Source of the DNA: Mesostigma viride
Taxonomy: Eukaryota; Streptophyta; Mesostigmatophyceae; Mesostigmatales; Mesostigmataceae
Reading direction: 5' to 3'
NCBI GenBank assembly: GCA_009746045.1
Contig: RPFO01001690.1
Location: 2,501 to 29,501, forward strand
DNA length: 27,001 nt
Within the stretch, counting starts at the first letter, position 1. Each line of letters begins with the position of its first letter. This document shows, one piece after another, positions 17,812 to 25,823 of the stretch. Under the pieces are notes generated by a model. It did not search any database, was not told the origin of the DNA, and saw only the letters and a list, made by a program, of their open reading frames with translations. Made by a program: the position numbers and the translations under genes.

Positions 17812-19520
17812 ATGATCAAAGAGGGGGGCATTTTCGTGGTCAAGGTGCACCCTGATGGTATGATGCGCCAGGTGGGCTGGGAGGAGTTCACGGTGGACAA
17901 CTCCGGCAGCATGGGGCTGTCGCCGATCCCCCCCCCTCCTCCTGCCACATCGATTCCGCGGAGGGGGGGGCGCTCCGGTGGATGATGTCGGAGATGGCCT
18001 ACGCCCTTACGGACATCTTGTCTCCCTTCATGGGGGTCGAGCGGGGCGTGGTCAGGCTGGGGCCGAAGGGGGTCCAGGCCCTCAAGAAGGCGGGGGTGGA
18101 GGCGCGCGTCGGGGCGGAGGCGGCGCCGGAACATCGGGGGGTCATCTACGCGGCGATGGGGGACGCCCTGCGCGAGACGGTCATGGGCGGCTACATGACG
18201 GCGGTCCGGGTGGCGACCGGCTATTCGGGCGGCGACAGGGTTTCTCTCACTTCGAAAGCCATCGAGCGCATGGTCTTCCGCGGGGAGGCCTACGTGGTGG
18301 AGGTCCACTCCGACGGCACCCTGCGGTCCGCCGGCATCGGGGCCTGGCGTGACAGCAAGAAGAACGTGATGCTGGTGGGCGCCCCTCCTCCCATGTCCTG
18401 CCACTCGATCTCGCCCGAGGGGCAGGCCGTGTTGGCCGAGGGGCGGAGTTTCAGGGAGCGTTTCCGGCGGTTGGTGGCGGACATCCAGGGCCTGAACGGG
18501 GGGAGCTTCCAGCCCGTCATCCACTCCCCCACTCCCACCCGCCCCCCGCGTCCGGTGCAGGTCGGGGGCGCGCACCGGCGGGACGCCGCGACGAAGGAGA
18601 TCGTGCTGGGATGGATGGATCACCTGCACAAGGCCTCGCGCGAGAACGACGAGGGGGAGTTTTGCCGCGTGGTCCGCGCGCTCCAGGGGGTGCTGTGCCC
18701 GGGGGACAAGCCCGCCAAGCGCCAGGCCATCGTGGAGGGGATCGACCTGTTCGTGTGGTGCGCGGAGCCGGGCGGGGACGGCGGCAAGGGCGGCAAGGGG
18801 GGCGGGCGGTTCACGCCGCAGCGCGCGACCGCCGTGCGCATGCTGTTTCCGGTCGACAACGGGGCCGACATGGCCGAGGATACCCACGGGCGGCGTCCCG
18901 TTGTGCAGGCCCTGTACATGGTGGCGCGGGGGCAGGTGGACAAGGCCGTGAACAGCCTGGCGGCGGCGGGGTGGGTGTTCGCCGACGCGTACGGCTCGCG
19001 TCCGGGCCTCGTCTTCATGATCACGGCGCTGTTCCTGTTCCGGCGGTGCTACTGGCACGACCATTTCGTCACGATGTTCGACGCGTACAGGCGCCTGACG
19101 AGCGTCCCCGCCACCGGGCAGGAGGTGGAGGCCCTGTTCAAGAAGGTGAGCGAGCGGTTCGCCAAGGCCCCGGCGGGGAGGTGGCCCGAGGACGTGGCCG
19201 AGCTGATGCTGCCGTACTCGAGCTTCATCGAGGTGGAGCGCACGGCGCGCGCCGACATGCACGCCGTCCGGACGGGGGACATGAGCGGGTACGACGGATG
19301 GGGCGCGCGCGTCCTGGGCGACATGCGGGCGTTCTTCGACGACCGTCGCAGGCAGGTGGTATCCGCTCACCTGCTGATGGATAAGCACGAGCAGTCGTGT
19401 CATATGTCGTACACGGGGGTCCGGTTCGCGCGCCAGCTGTCCGCCATCTGTCAGGGGTCTGGGTTTGATTTGTGGACGGAGTTGTGCGATGAGAGCGGGC
19501 GGGGGTCCGTCCTGGTGTAG
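17812..19520 (+). CDS. Unknown protein, about 570 aa, one frameshift
   Basis: Family not recognised. The main frame (17982-19520) predicts 512 residues with strong coding bias. A preceding frame runs from 17713 to 17985 and reads as genuine protein (Gly-Gly-Ile-Phe-Val-Val-Lys-Val-His-Pro-Asp-Gly). It resembles an internal stretch of the main frame (Glu-Ala-Tyr-Val-Val-Glu-Val-His-Ser-Asp-Gly, about residues 100-110 of that frame), so the protein seems to contain a duplicated module. One extra G in the 8-G run at 17963-17970 would join the two. ATG 17812 is the first available start, but coding character extends to about 17726, just after a polypyrimidine tract and TTTCCAG. The true start may therefore be on an upstream exon. 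A Pro-rich linker separates the modules. No membrane segments are evident; function unknown. Confidence 0.75.
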
Positions 19521-19723
19521 TGGCTCGCTGACTTCCCCTTCTCCCCGCCGGTGGTGCTTGCGCGCAGGGGGGGCTCTGCCGGGACCCGCCGCCGCCGCCG
19601 CCGCCGCCTCCTCCTCCTCCCCCGCCGCCTCCTCCTCCCCCGCCGCCTCCTTTCGCTGCCACCGGGTGGGAGACGGTCCAGGACACCGCGCGCGACCCCG
19701 TTCCCGAGCCCCCGGTCGATGTG
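19521..19723 (+). repeat. GCC/CTC trinucleotide tract
   Basis: CCG/GCC repeats (about 19586-19608) pass into CTC/TCC repeats (about 19608-19650). The frame of the downstream gene is open back to 19532 and would add a Pro-rich stretch and an acidic segment, but there is no ATG in it. An extended N-terminus through splicing or a non-AUG start is possible. Confidence 0.6.
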
Positions 19724-20320
19724 ATGTTCCAGGCATTGCCCCCGATCGCCCTGCGGATCATCCTGGAACGCATCTGGCCGGCTGGGCGCGGGATCTGCCC
19801 CGAGATGGACGAGGTCTACTGGGAGATCTGCAGGTACAGACAACCCGCCGAGAAGCTCGAAAAGGAAGTGCGCGAGGAACTGGAGTACCGCAAGGAGAAT
19901 GGGGATCGCCGCCGGTTCGGCGGGCGGGAGGACGGGCAGCTGGAGGCCGTCTTGAAGTTGATATGCCCCGATCGCTTCATGGAGTGCTTGGACGCGCTGG
20001 AGACGCCGAGGGCGAGGAAGGAGGAGAAGCTGTGGATCCTGTGGGACAAGGTTCGCGAGGGGCTGGCCAGGCACGGGAAGAGGGTCAGCCGTTCGAAGAT
20101 GGTGAGTATCCGAGCGCGGCTCTTCGACTGTCTGGGTTCGAGCAAGACTTTCGCCGACAGGTCCTACTCCTTTGTGGTCAAGTGCCACAACGTCATGACG
20201 GCCAAGTGGAGGCATCAGGGGCGCGCCATCCCCAGCTCGCCCGCGTGGGAGTGGGGCTGGTGGTCCCAACTGAGCAGCGACCACGTGGCGTCGCACGCCG
20301 AGTTGACTGTTTTGGAGTGA
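19724..20320 (+). CDS. Unknown protein, 198 aa, F-box-like start
   Basis: The N-terminus (Met-Phe-Gln-Ala-Leu-Pro-Pro-Ile-Ala-Leu-Arg-Ile-Ile-Leu-Glu) has the Leu-Pro then amphipathic-helix look of an F-box, a domain frequent in large DNA viruses. The match is short and I hold it loosely. The rest is helical and charged (about 40-150) with several Trp near the C-terminus. ATG 19724 is the first in-frame ATG; GTG 19721 and an open Pro-rich frame precede it. It follows the 17812 gene on the same strand, separated by a trinucleotide tract. AATAAA lies 120 bases downstream. It is convergent with paralog B. Function unknown. Confidence 0.75.
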   Translation: MFQALPPIALRIILERIWPAGRGICPEMDEVYWEICRYRQPAEKLEKEVREELEYRKENGDRRRFGGREDGQLEAVLKLICPDRFMECLDALETPRARKEEKLWILWDKVREGLARHGKRVSRSKMVSIRARLFDCLGSSKTFADRSYSFVVKCHNVMTAKWRHQGRAIPSSPAWEWGWWSQLSSDHVASHAELTVLE

Positions 20321-20440
20321 TTCAGTTTTTGGACTGTCGTGATGATTATGTGCATTATTTTTTGTAGGGCTTGCGACTGTTTGTGGCTTTGTCAGCGAAT
20401 GCGTGATGCGTTCATGGGGTGATACAGTGTGAAATGGGGT

Positions 20441-20446
20441 AATAAA
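20441..20446 (+). terminator. AATAAA downstream of the 198-aa gene
   Basis: This is a single AATAAA in the 150-base convergent gap before paralog B, correctly oriented for the plus-strand gene. Role inferred from motif and position. Confidence 0.4.
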
Positions 20447-20471
20447 TATGATTCGATTTGATCAATGGAAG

Positions 20472-21386
20472 TCACGTTTTTATGCACTTGGCCTGCTTGG
20501 CCTCCGCCAGCAGCCTCTGGTTGGCGCGGTGCTCCTCTCTCTTGCGCTTGTTCTCTAGGGCGAAGGAGCGGTCCTGGGGCCGCCTCGCCTCCTCGTGCAT
20601 TTTCAGTCTCTCGAACACGGGGAATAGCTCCTTGCCTATGTTGTCCATGCTGGCGACGGGGTCCTCGCCCCTCTTTATCGCGGACTGGTTGAGCACGTTC
20701 ATGAGGTCGATGCCCACGTTGACGGACTCCGTGAAGTAGTCGCGGGTGGAGTCGCCCTTCTTCATCGCGTGCAGCTGGCGGATGTCGTAGGTGCGCATGC
20801 CGGTCGCGGTGTAGTTCTCGGTCTCGTTTATGTGCGCGTAGACCCTGGCCGGGTTGGCGGCCGTGGAGGGGGCGCCGCTCTCCTTGACGGCCTGCATGTG
20901 GCTCTTGGTGGAGTCGCAGCTCTTCACGCGCTTGTCGCTGGCGAGCTGCAGGTCCCTGGCGTCCGCGCGCGCGTAGATCTCGTCGGCCAGCGAGCGGTCC
21001 AGGTCCAGGTACCGCTCGTAGAGCAGCCCCAGCCGGTCGCGGAAGGAGGCCGCCCGCCTGCCGGGCAGCAGCTGGACGATGCGGATGATGCCAGCTCGGT
21101 CGGTCACGGGCGTGTCCCGCTGCCTGGCGCCTGGGAATTTCCAGAGTGTCAAATCCGCACACACTTCTTTGTGCTCGTCTTGGAGCCTGGAGAGGCAGTG
21201 ACTAGCTTGCCTTTGCGCATCCGGTGCAAGAGTGCCGGAGATCTCAGTATAGCTTACAACCTTTATGACATCGATAACCGATATCTTGCCGTCCGGCGTC
21301 ACACGGATCTTGCCAGCGAAGGGGTCCTCCGCGCCCTCTGGCAGGGCCTTTGAGGGCTGTAGGTAGGCTACAACAGCCTGTGCCAT
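20472..21386 (-). CDS. KilA/BRO-like regulator, paralog B, 304 aa
   Basis: This is collinear with paralog A (12994-13917) over its whole length. It has the same Tyr-Leu-Gln-Pro-Ser start, Lys-Ile-Arg-Val-Thr-Pro-Asp-Gly-Lys-Ile-Ser-Val-Ile-Asp, Gln-Arg-Asp-Thr-Pro-Val, Leu-Pro-Gly-Arg-Arg-Ala-Ala-Ser-Phe-Arg, and a C-terminal Pro-Ala-Arg-Val-Tyr-Ala motif. The C-terminal tail is Lys/Arg/Glu-rich and helical. ATG 21386 is preferred over GTG 21392 because it aligns with paralog A and follows the shared ATGTGAA leader. It is probably a DNA-binding regulator of the same family. The two copies lie on opposite strands about 7 kb apart, so duplication was followed by inversion or insertion elsewhere. 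Confidence 0.85.
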   Translation of the reverse strand: MAQAVVAYLQPSKALPEGAEDPFAGKIRVTPDGKISVIDVIKVVSYTEISGTLAPDAQRQASHCLSRLQDEHKEVCADLTLWKFPGARQRDTPVTDRAGIIRIVQLLPGRRAASFRDRLGLLYERYLDLDRSLADEIYARADARDLQLASDKRVKSCDSTKSHMQAVKESGAPSTAANPARVYAHINETENYTATGMRTYDIRQLHAMKKGDSTRDYFTESVNVGIDLMNVLNQSAIKRGEDPVASMDNIGKELFPVFERLKMHEEARRPQDRSFALENKRKREEHRANQRLLAEAKQAKCIKT

Positions 21387-21438
21387 GTTCACATTCTTGC
21401 AATGGCAGAAGAAATGTTAACGCCTGAGATAAGCGCGC
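21387..21438 (-). promoter_or_regulatory. Conserved upstream element of paralog B
   Basis: Read on the minus strand, GCGCGCTTAT (21438-21429), a 13-base spacer, ATTTCT, GCAA and ATGTGAA precede the ATG. These match the leader of paralog A in order and spacing (start of element 52 versus 53 bases before the ATG). Confidence 0.55.
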
Positions 21439-21525
21439 GACCTGCTCGCGTCCTCCATTTATTTCATTCCTATTCTTCCAGGTAAACACGGGATACAAAA
21501 ATTATCGCCTCGACATATAAGCGGG

Positions 21526-22014
21526 ATGACGAGACGCGGCTCTGTCACTAATTCCAAGGTCCGCCGCCGCGCACACAGGGTGCGCGCCTCCGACGAGACG
21601 GGTAAAAGCAGCGGCGCCCCACGGCGCCCCCGATTCTCTACATCGACAGCCCGGATGACGTACACCCCTCCCCGGGCACGGCCGAAGCGGTCCAGGGCGC
21701 CTGCTCCTGCCAACCCTCCCCCTCGCCCCCCCGCCCCTCCTCCCAGGCGCACGCCATTTATCGATCTCACGCGCGACATCATCGACCTCACAGGAGACGA
21801 TGACGATGTCCAAGTGGTCCCGCCCCCGCCCCCGCCGCGCCCGTTGTCGCTAGCCGAACAGTGGCCGAGCAGGCGTCTCCCTCCCACTTGGCGCTTCGAG
21901 CTCCCGAGCCAGAAAACCTACCTCTCCAACACGCCCCGCTCGAACACCGCTTCCTCTTCGCTTATGCCGCCCCCCCGCCGCGCACCGTCCGCCCTGTTCG
22001 CACCGATACGATGA
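21526..22014 (+). CDS. Pro/Arg-rich protein with tandem SUMO-interacting-like motifs, 162 aa
   Basis: The N-terminus is strongly basic, followed by a Pro-rich stretch (about 48-76). Residues 78-82 (Phe-Ile-Asp-Leu-Thr) and 85-89 (Ile-Ile-Asp-Leu-Thr) are two consecutive hydrophobic-Asp-Leu-Thr cores. The second is directly followed by Gly-Asp-Asp-Asp-Asp and Val-Gln-Val-Val. This is the textbook form of a SUMO-interacting motif with an acidic flank. The remainder is Pro-rich with Ser/Thr. It is probably disordered and acts through short motifs. ATG 21526 is the first in frame, preceded by CATATAAGCGGG. A conserved domain is absent, so family membership cannot be stated. Confidence 0.7.
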   Translation: MTRRGSVTNSKVRRRAHRVRASDETGKSSGAPRRPRFSTSTARMTYTPPRARPKRSRAPAPANPPPRPPAPPPRRTPFIDLTRDIIDLTGDDDDVQVVPPPPPPRPLSLAEQWPSRRLPPTWRFELPSQKTYLSNTPRSNTASSSLMPPPRRAPSALFAPIR

Positions 22015-22052
22015 GCTACAAGCGCCTGCAGGCCAAGAGGAGGGGGCGTTGG

Positions 22053-22232
22053 CTACCGGGGTGAGAAGAATGCGAAGGTGGCCCGCCTCCGAAGGCCTGA
22101 CCCGCTGGTCCTGGACCAGCCCTTGGAGGCTCCGGATGCCCTCGTCCTGTGCACGGCGCAACGAGACGAGCGCCCCTTGCAGCGACCCCTGCACCTCCTG
22201 CCGGCGAGCGTGTATTGCTGGCACCGCACCAT
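22053..22232 (-). CDS. Tiny Cys/His zinc-motif protein, 59 aa
   Basis: Residues 4-28 have the pattern C-x9-C-x3-C-x6-C-x2-H with Thr and Gly between the first cysteines (Gln-Gln-Tyr-Thr-Leu-Ala-Gly-Arg-Arg-Cys). This is identical in spacing to the divergent gene at 22363. Short proteins of this type, C...T..G..C...C......C..H, are widespread in giant viruses and presumably bind one zinc ion. The C-terminal half is basic and without motif. ATG 22232 places the first Cys at position 4, as in the partner. The two starts are 130 bases apart, head to head. Confidence 0.65.
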   Translation of the reverse strand: MVRCQQYTLAGRRCRGRCKGRSSRCAVHRTRASGASKGWSRTSGSGLRRRATFAFFSPR

Positions 22233-22362
22233 GATGGCGCGTAACTGTCTCATAGAAAAAAAACACGCGGTCCTGCCGGTCACGGTGTGCGGCCGGCTTC
22301 CGAAGCCAGCTCCCTCCGAGTCTGCATTAAAAAATCTCTGTATTACTCCAGACGCGACAGTG

Positions 22363-22733
22363 ATGGCAAAGTGCACAGGAAAAACGCAGTCGGGGCGGGG
22401 GTGCCGTAACATGTGCCGCCCGGGTCAGGGCAGGTGCGCGATCCACCGCCGCCCCAGGCAACACGATGTCCGCGCCAAGAAGTCGGTCGGCCCCCCAAGC
22501 CGGTGACCCCCGGGAAGTTGTGGGATGCGCCGTTCAGCCCCTATTCCAATGTTGTCGATATGCAGATCACCAACCTCTCGCGGATCCTCGCGTATGAGGG
22601 GGATCGTCTTGATAAGGCCCACGCAGATGACATCCGAGAGCTAATTAATCGTCTCACACAACATCGATCGACTCTCAATACGTCCACATCACAGCACTTC
22701 CCGCCGTCGAGCCTGTATCGCGTAGTCGGCTAG
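22363..22733 (+). CDS. Cys/His zinc-motif protein with helical C-terminus, one frameshift
   Basis: ATG 22363 gives Cys4-x9-Cys14-x3-Cys18-x6-Cys25-x2-His28, the same layout as the minus-strand neighbour, and then a basic linker. As written the frame closes at 22506. The next frame continues with protein-like sequence to 22733: Thr-Pro-Gly-Lys-Leu-Trp-Asp-Ala-Pro-Phe, then a helix with Leu-Ser-Arg-Ile-Leu and Asp-Asp-Ile-Arg-Glu-Leu-Ile. One more C in the run 22491-22496 would connect them, giving about 123 residues. The first 47 residues may equally be a complete mini-protein like its 59-aa partner. It is likely zinc-binding; function unknown. Confidence 0.65.
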
Positions 22734-22786
22734 GATCGAGGCGGACAAAAAAGTAATCTCAGCCATAGGTATACGCTCGATCGGAG

Positions 22787-25543
22787 ATGGCGATGAATCT
22801 CGATACCCTCAGCTACCTGCGCTCGTCCAAGGTGTACACTACGGCGATCGTGGGCGACGACAACCCCAACGCGACGGTGCGGAACCTGGAGTTGAAGTCC
22901 CTGGACAGCATCGTGCTGAAGCCCAACGGGGGCCTCGGCGCGCACGCCCTGAAGAGGTTCAAGGTGATCGGCAGCACGCAGATCGACGGCGCGCTGCAGG
23001 TGGACGACCTCCTGTTGGACGGCCGCGCGCTGACCACGTCGGCGGGGACGCTGGCGCTGAGCTCTGGCGGCGCGGCCTCGAACGCGCTCCAGGTGGGCGG
23101 CGTGACGGTCACCGACGCCTCCGTCGCCCCGGTCACCGCCAACGCCAACCTGACGCTTTCCCCCAACGGCACGGGTTCGGTGGCGATGGACAACGTGCGC
23201 GTGAAGGGCGGCGCGGTGACCACTTCCACCGGCGCGCTGGCGCTGAGCTCGGGCGGCGCTTCCACTAACGCGCTCCAGGTGGGCGGGGTCACGGTGACGG
23301 ACGCGTCGGTGTCGACCTCTACGGGCAACGGCAACCTGACCCTGGCCAGCAACGGCACCGGCTCCGTGCTCCTGGACAACGTGAAGGTGAAGACCTCGGG
23401 CATCAGCAACAACGTGGCCAACGCGGACCTGACGCTCTCGTCCAACGGCACCGGGTCGGTGGTGATCGACGGCGTGAAGGTGAAGACCGCGGGCATCACC
23501 ACCAGCAGCGGCACGCTCTCTCTGACCTCCGCGGGGGCGGTGGCCAACCGTGTGGACGTGGGCGGCATCACTGTGACTAACAACAGCATCAGCACCGGCA
23601 GCTCCAGCGTGGCGGTCGCCAAGGACCTGACCCTGACCAGCACTGCGGGCGGCAGCGGCAAGGTGACGACCTCGGCGGGCAATCTGGAGCTGACCAGCGC
23701 GAGCGGCACGGTGGCCGTCACGGGCGCGCTCACGGTGTCGGGGGCGGTTGCAGGCGCCAGCAGTATTACTAGCACGGGCAACACGGTGGTGGGCGGCAAC
23801 CTGCGTGTGGCGGGCATGATCGACAGCACCAACGCCAGTGGGAAGCTGGAGATCGCTGACAAGGCGGTCAACCTGGGTAAGCAGACGGTGTTCGAGAGCG
23901 TTATGGACTTTCCCTTTACCACGACAGGCAGCGCATCGACGGTGGCAAACACGATCAGCAACGGGATTTATGCCCAATGCGGTCAAGGCGCCAACATCGC
24001 GAACGGTGGTGTGACCATGCAGGCTGGATCTAACCAAAACGCCAGGGTTTCCTTCTTCTACAACACCGTCAACACGCCCATCCCCACCGACCTGCTGGAC
24101 TTCAGCCAAAACAACATTGAACTCAGCGCCAAATATACCCTTGCGGGCCTCCTTCTTAACAATTACAACTTCTTCGGTATCGAGCAGACGACTGTCGCGC
24201 CATACCCGTACTTTAGGCTATACACCGCCACTGGAGGAGCGATGAAGGTCGAGACCCGTAATGCTGCTGGGACGGTTACATCTTTCACGTCCGACGCGGT
24301 CAATTGGTTTAACACGGTCACCAATTACGTCCTCTCTATGTCGTTCACCGCGTCGGGTGGGGGGGTGTCGGTATCTCTCTCGTTCACCAAGAACGGGGGC
24401 GCGTCCATTCCCGTCACGTTCTCCGGCAGCCCTTCTCTTTCTCTCGGTACTTGCTTCCTGTCCGCCCCCTCCGTTATCGTTGTAGGCAATGTGGGCTTGC
24501 AATACGGCGGCGATAACTATTACGTGGACAATGTGACGGCTAGTAAGAACGGTGTCGCGTCGAACGCGGGCTCCGAAAACGCCGGCCTGTTCGTGGACGG
24601 CAGCGCCTCCTTTGGCAACCGCGCCCTCACCTGGCACATGGGCGCCGCCGAGGCCTCGCAGGACAAGGGCGACCACACCGGCTCCTACTGGCACCTGGAG
24701 GGAGGGCAGCTGCTGCTCTCTCGCACCATCACCGCCGCCGACCGCGAGGCGCCCGGCACCAACGTCTCGCTCGCCTCGCTCGCAAGCGGTGCTGACACGT
24801 ATCGGTGGGAGTTCACTGGGTCGGCGGACAGCACGGTCGGAACGCCCGCGAAATCCTTCACTACTGGCGGGGGCGTGACGGTGGCGGACGGCGTGCTGAA
24901 GGTGGGAAGCGGCACCAGTTCGTCCGTGAGCGGCATGCCCATCGGAACGTTCACCCTCATGCTGAAGGTGTTCCCCCAACAAGACATGTCCACCCCGACG
25001 GGCGGTTACAAAGACCTACTGGAGTACGGGTTCACCGACGTGAGGGTGCGTAACGACGGTCGCCTGGAATTTTACGATGGGATGACCCGCGTCGTGACCT
25101 CGGCGACGGTGGGCGACCAACCGTTCCATCTCGCCATCACGAACGAGGGGTCCTCTTTCAAGGTGTACAAGGACGGCGAGCTGATCGGCAGCTCCAGCAC
25201 CAGCGACATCGCGATCGGCAGCGCCACTTTGAGGCTGTACGCGGGGTCCCTGGGATGGTCCGTGTGGTACGATGACGTGCGATTCGTGTCCGGCCAGGCG
25301 CTGACCTCGTCCACCACGATGCTGTACGGGTGGCGGGAGATGTACGCGGGCAGCCAGACGGTGACGTACGGGTTCCGCATCTCTAACAACGAGGGGCTGC
25401 AGCTGGTGAAGGTGCGTGGTTCTGGCGGCAACGGGTGGGTGGGCGTGAACCCCGCTCCCAACACGATCACGTCCAGCAACAGCATGGGCGCCATCGGGTC
25501 CGCCACCGCGTCCGTCATCAGCGAGAGCCAGATGTCATTCTAG
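22787..25543 (+). CDS. Fibre-like structural protein with Ala/Gly/Ser/Thr repeats and LamG-like domains, 918 aa
   Basis: This is the largest gene of the window. Residues 1-75 form a distinct head. From about 80 to 350, degenerate repeats of about 60 residues (Thr-Thr-Ser-x-Gly-x-Leu-Ala-Leu-Ser-Ser-Gly-Gly; Val-Gly-Gly-Val-Thr-Val-Thr-Asp; Leu-Thr-Leu-x-x-Asn-Gly-Thr-Gly-Ser-Val) begin at about 82, 142 and, more diverged, 235. They resemble beta-structured phage-tail or algal-virus fibre shafts. About 365-590 is a beta-rich domain ending in Tyr-Tyr-Val-Asp-Asn-Val. About 665-845 is a laminin-G/concanavalin-like domain (Phe-Thr-Leu-Met-Leu-Lys-Val; Phe-His-Leu-Ala-Ile-Thr; Trp-Tyr-Asp-Asp-Val-Arg-Phe). 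It is probably virion-surface and glycan-binding; I see no signal peptide or membrane anchor. The middle domain has visibly relaxed third-position G/C compared with both sides, hinting at acquisition. Confidence 0.85.
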   Translation: MAMNLDTLSYLRSSKVYTTAIVGDDNPNATVRNLELKSLDSIVLKPNGGLGAHALKRFKVIGSTQIDGALQVDDLLLDGRALTTSAGTLALSSGGAASNALQVGGVTVTDASVAPVTANANLTLSPNGTGSVAMDNVRVKGGAVTTSTGALALSSGGASTNALQVGGVTVTDASVSTSTGNGNLTLASNGTGSVLLDNVKVKTSGISNNVANADLTLSSNGTGSVVIDGVKVKTAGITTSSGTLSLTSAGAVANRVDVGGITVTNNSISTGSSSVAVAKDLTLTSTAGGSGKVTTSAGNLELTSASGTVAVTGALTVSGAVAGASSITSTGNTVVGGNLRVAGMIDSTNASGKLEIADKAVNLGKQTVFESVMDFPFTTTGSASTVANTISNGIYAQCGQGANIANGGVTMQAGSNQNARVSFFYNTVNTPIPTDLLDFSQNNIELSAKYTLAGLLLNNYNFFGIEQTTVAPYPYFRLYTATGGAMKVETRNAAGTVTSFTSDAVNWFNTVTNYVLSMSFTASGGGVSVSLSFTKNGGASIPVTFSGSPSLSLGTCFLSAPSVIVVGNVGLQYGGDNYYVDNVTASKNGVASNAGSENAGLFVDGSASFGNRALTWHMGAAEASQDKGDHTGSYWHLEGGQLLLSRTITAADREAPGTNVSLASLASGADTYRWEFTGSADSTVGTPAKSFTTGGGVTVADGVLKVGSGTSSSVSGMPIGTFTLMLKVFPQQDMSTPTGGYKDLLEYGFTDVRVRNDGRLEFYDGMTRVVTSATVGDQPFHLAITNEGSSFKVYKDGELIGSSSTSDIAIGSATLRLYAGSLGWSVWYDDVRFVSGQALTSSTTMLYGWREMYAGSQTVTYGFRISNNEGLQLVKVRGSGGNGWVGVNPAPNTITSSNSMGAIGSATASVISESQMSF

Positions 25544-25601
25544 TTTACGAGGGGTTATGTAGCGGACTCGTGATTTTTTTCGCGCGCGTGTATTGTGTTT
25601 G

Positions 25602-25823
25602 ATGCCTACGACATCACCATTGCGTTTGTACTGCGGTATGAAAGCGCCTCCGCCCTCAGGGACGAAGTACGGCACGCAGGCGTACTGTTTGCGCAAGGGG
25701 CAGCTCCGGCTGTGGGGCCAGCGGCGGGTACAGGAGGCGGCGCTGGCCTCGGTCATGGCGGCCGGCAGGAAGTCGAGGGGCGGGCGGAGTCGCAGCGGAG
25801 GGTCGACGAGGCGGAGGACGTGA
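25602..25823 (+). CDS. Small basic hypothetical protein, 73 aa (or 61 aa)
   Basis: From ATG 25602, or from ATG 25638 which begins Met-Lys-Ala-Pro-Pro-Pro, a short protein runs through Lys-Tyr-Gly-Thr-Gln-Ala-Tyr-Cys-Leu-Arg-Lys-Gly-Gln-Leu-Arg-Leu-Trp-Gly-Gln-Arg and an Ala-rich helix. It ends in a Arg/Gly/Ser-rich basic tail. The Tyr-Cys/Lys-Gly/Trp-Gly-x-Arg arrangement looks like a folded small domain, but I cannot name it. Its TGA stop abuts the TGA of the opposing gene within the palindrome TGATCA (25821-25826). The internal ATG may be the real start because the preceding residues look less protein-like. Confidence 0.55.
   Translation: MPTTSPLRLYCGMKAPPPSGTKYGTQAYCLRKGQLRLWGQRRVQEAALASVMAAGRKSRGGRSRSGGSTRRRT

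Noticed and set aside
17013-17850. Minus-strand ORFs of 206-271 codons over the 50-bp repeats
   Set aside because: All three frames give the same rotating peptides, as expected for a stop-free 50-bp unit; no start or domain evidence favours one.
17787-19736. 649-codon minus-strand ORF antisense to the 17812 gene
   Set aside because: It is His/Arg/Pro-rich low-complexity reading and a mirror of a gene with high third-position GC. The sense frame has ordinary protein composition.
21459-22266. Minus-strand ORFs overlapping the 162-aa gene and the mini zinc gene in other frames
   Set aside because: Low-complexity Gly/Arg/Ala content; the sense frames carry recognisable motifs.
22730-24109. 459- and 382-codon minus-strand ORFs antisense to the fibre-like gene
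   Set aside because: They are shadows of the repetitive GC-rich sense frame; the sense strand shows domain structure.
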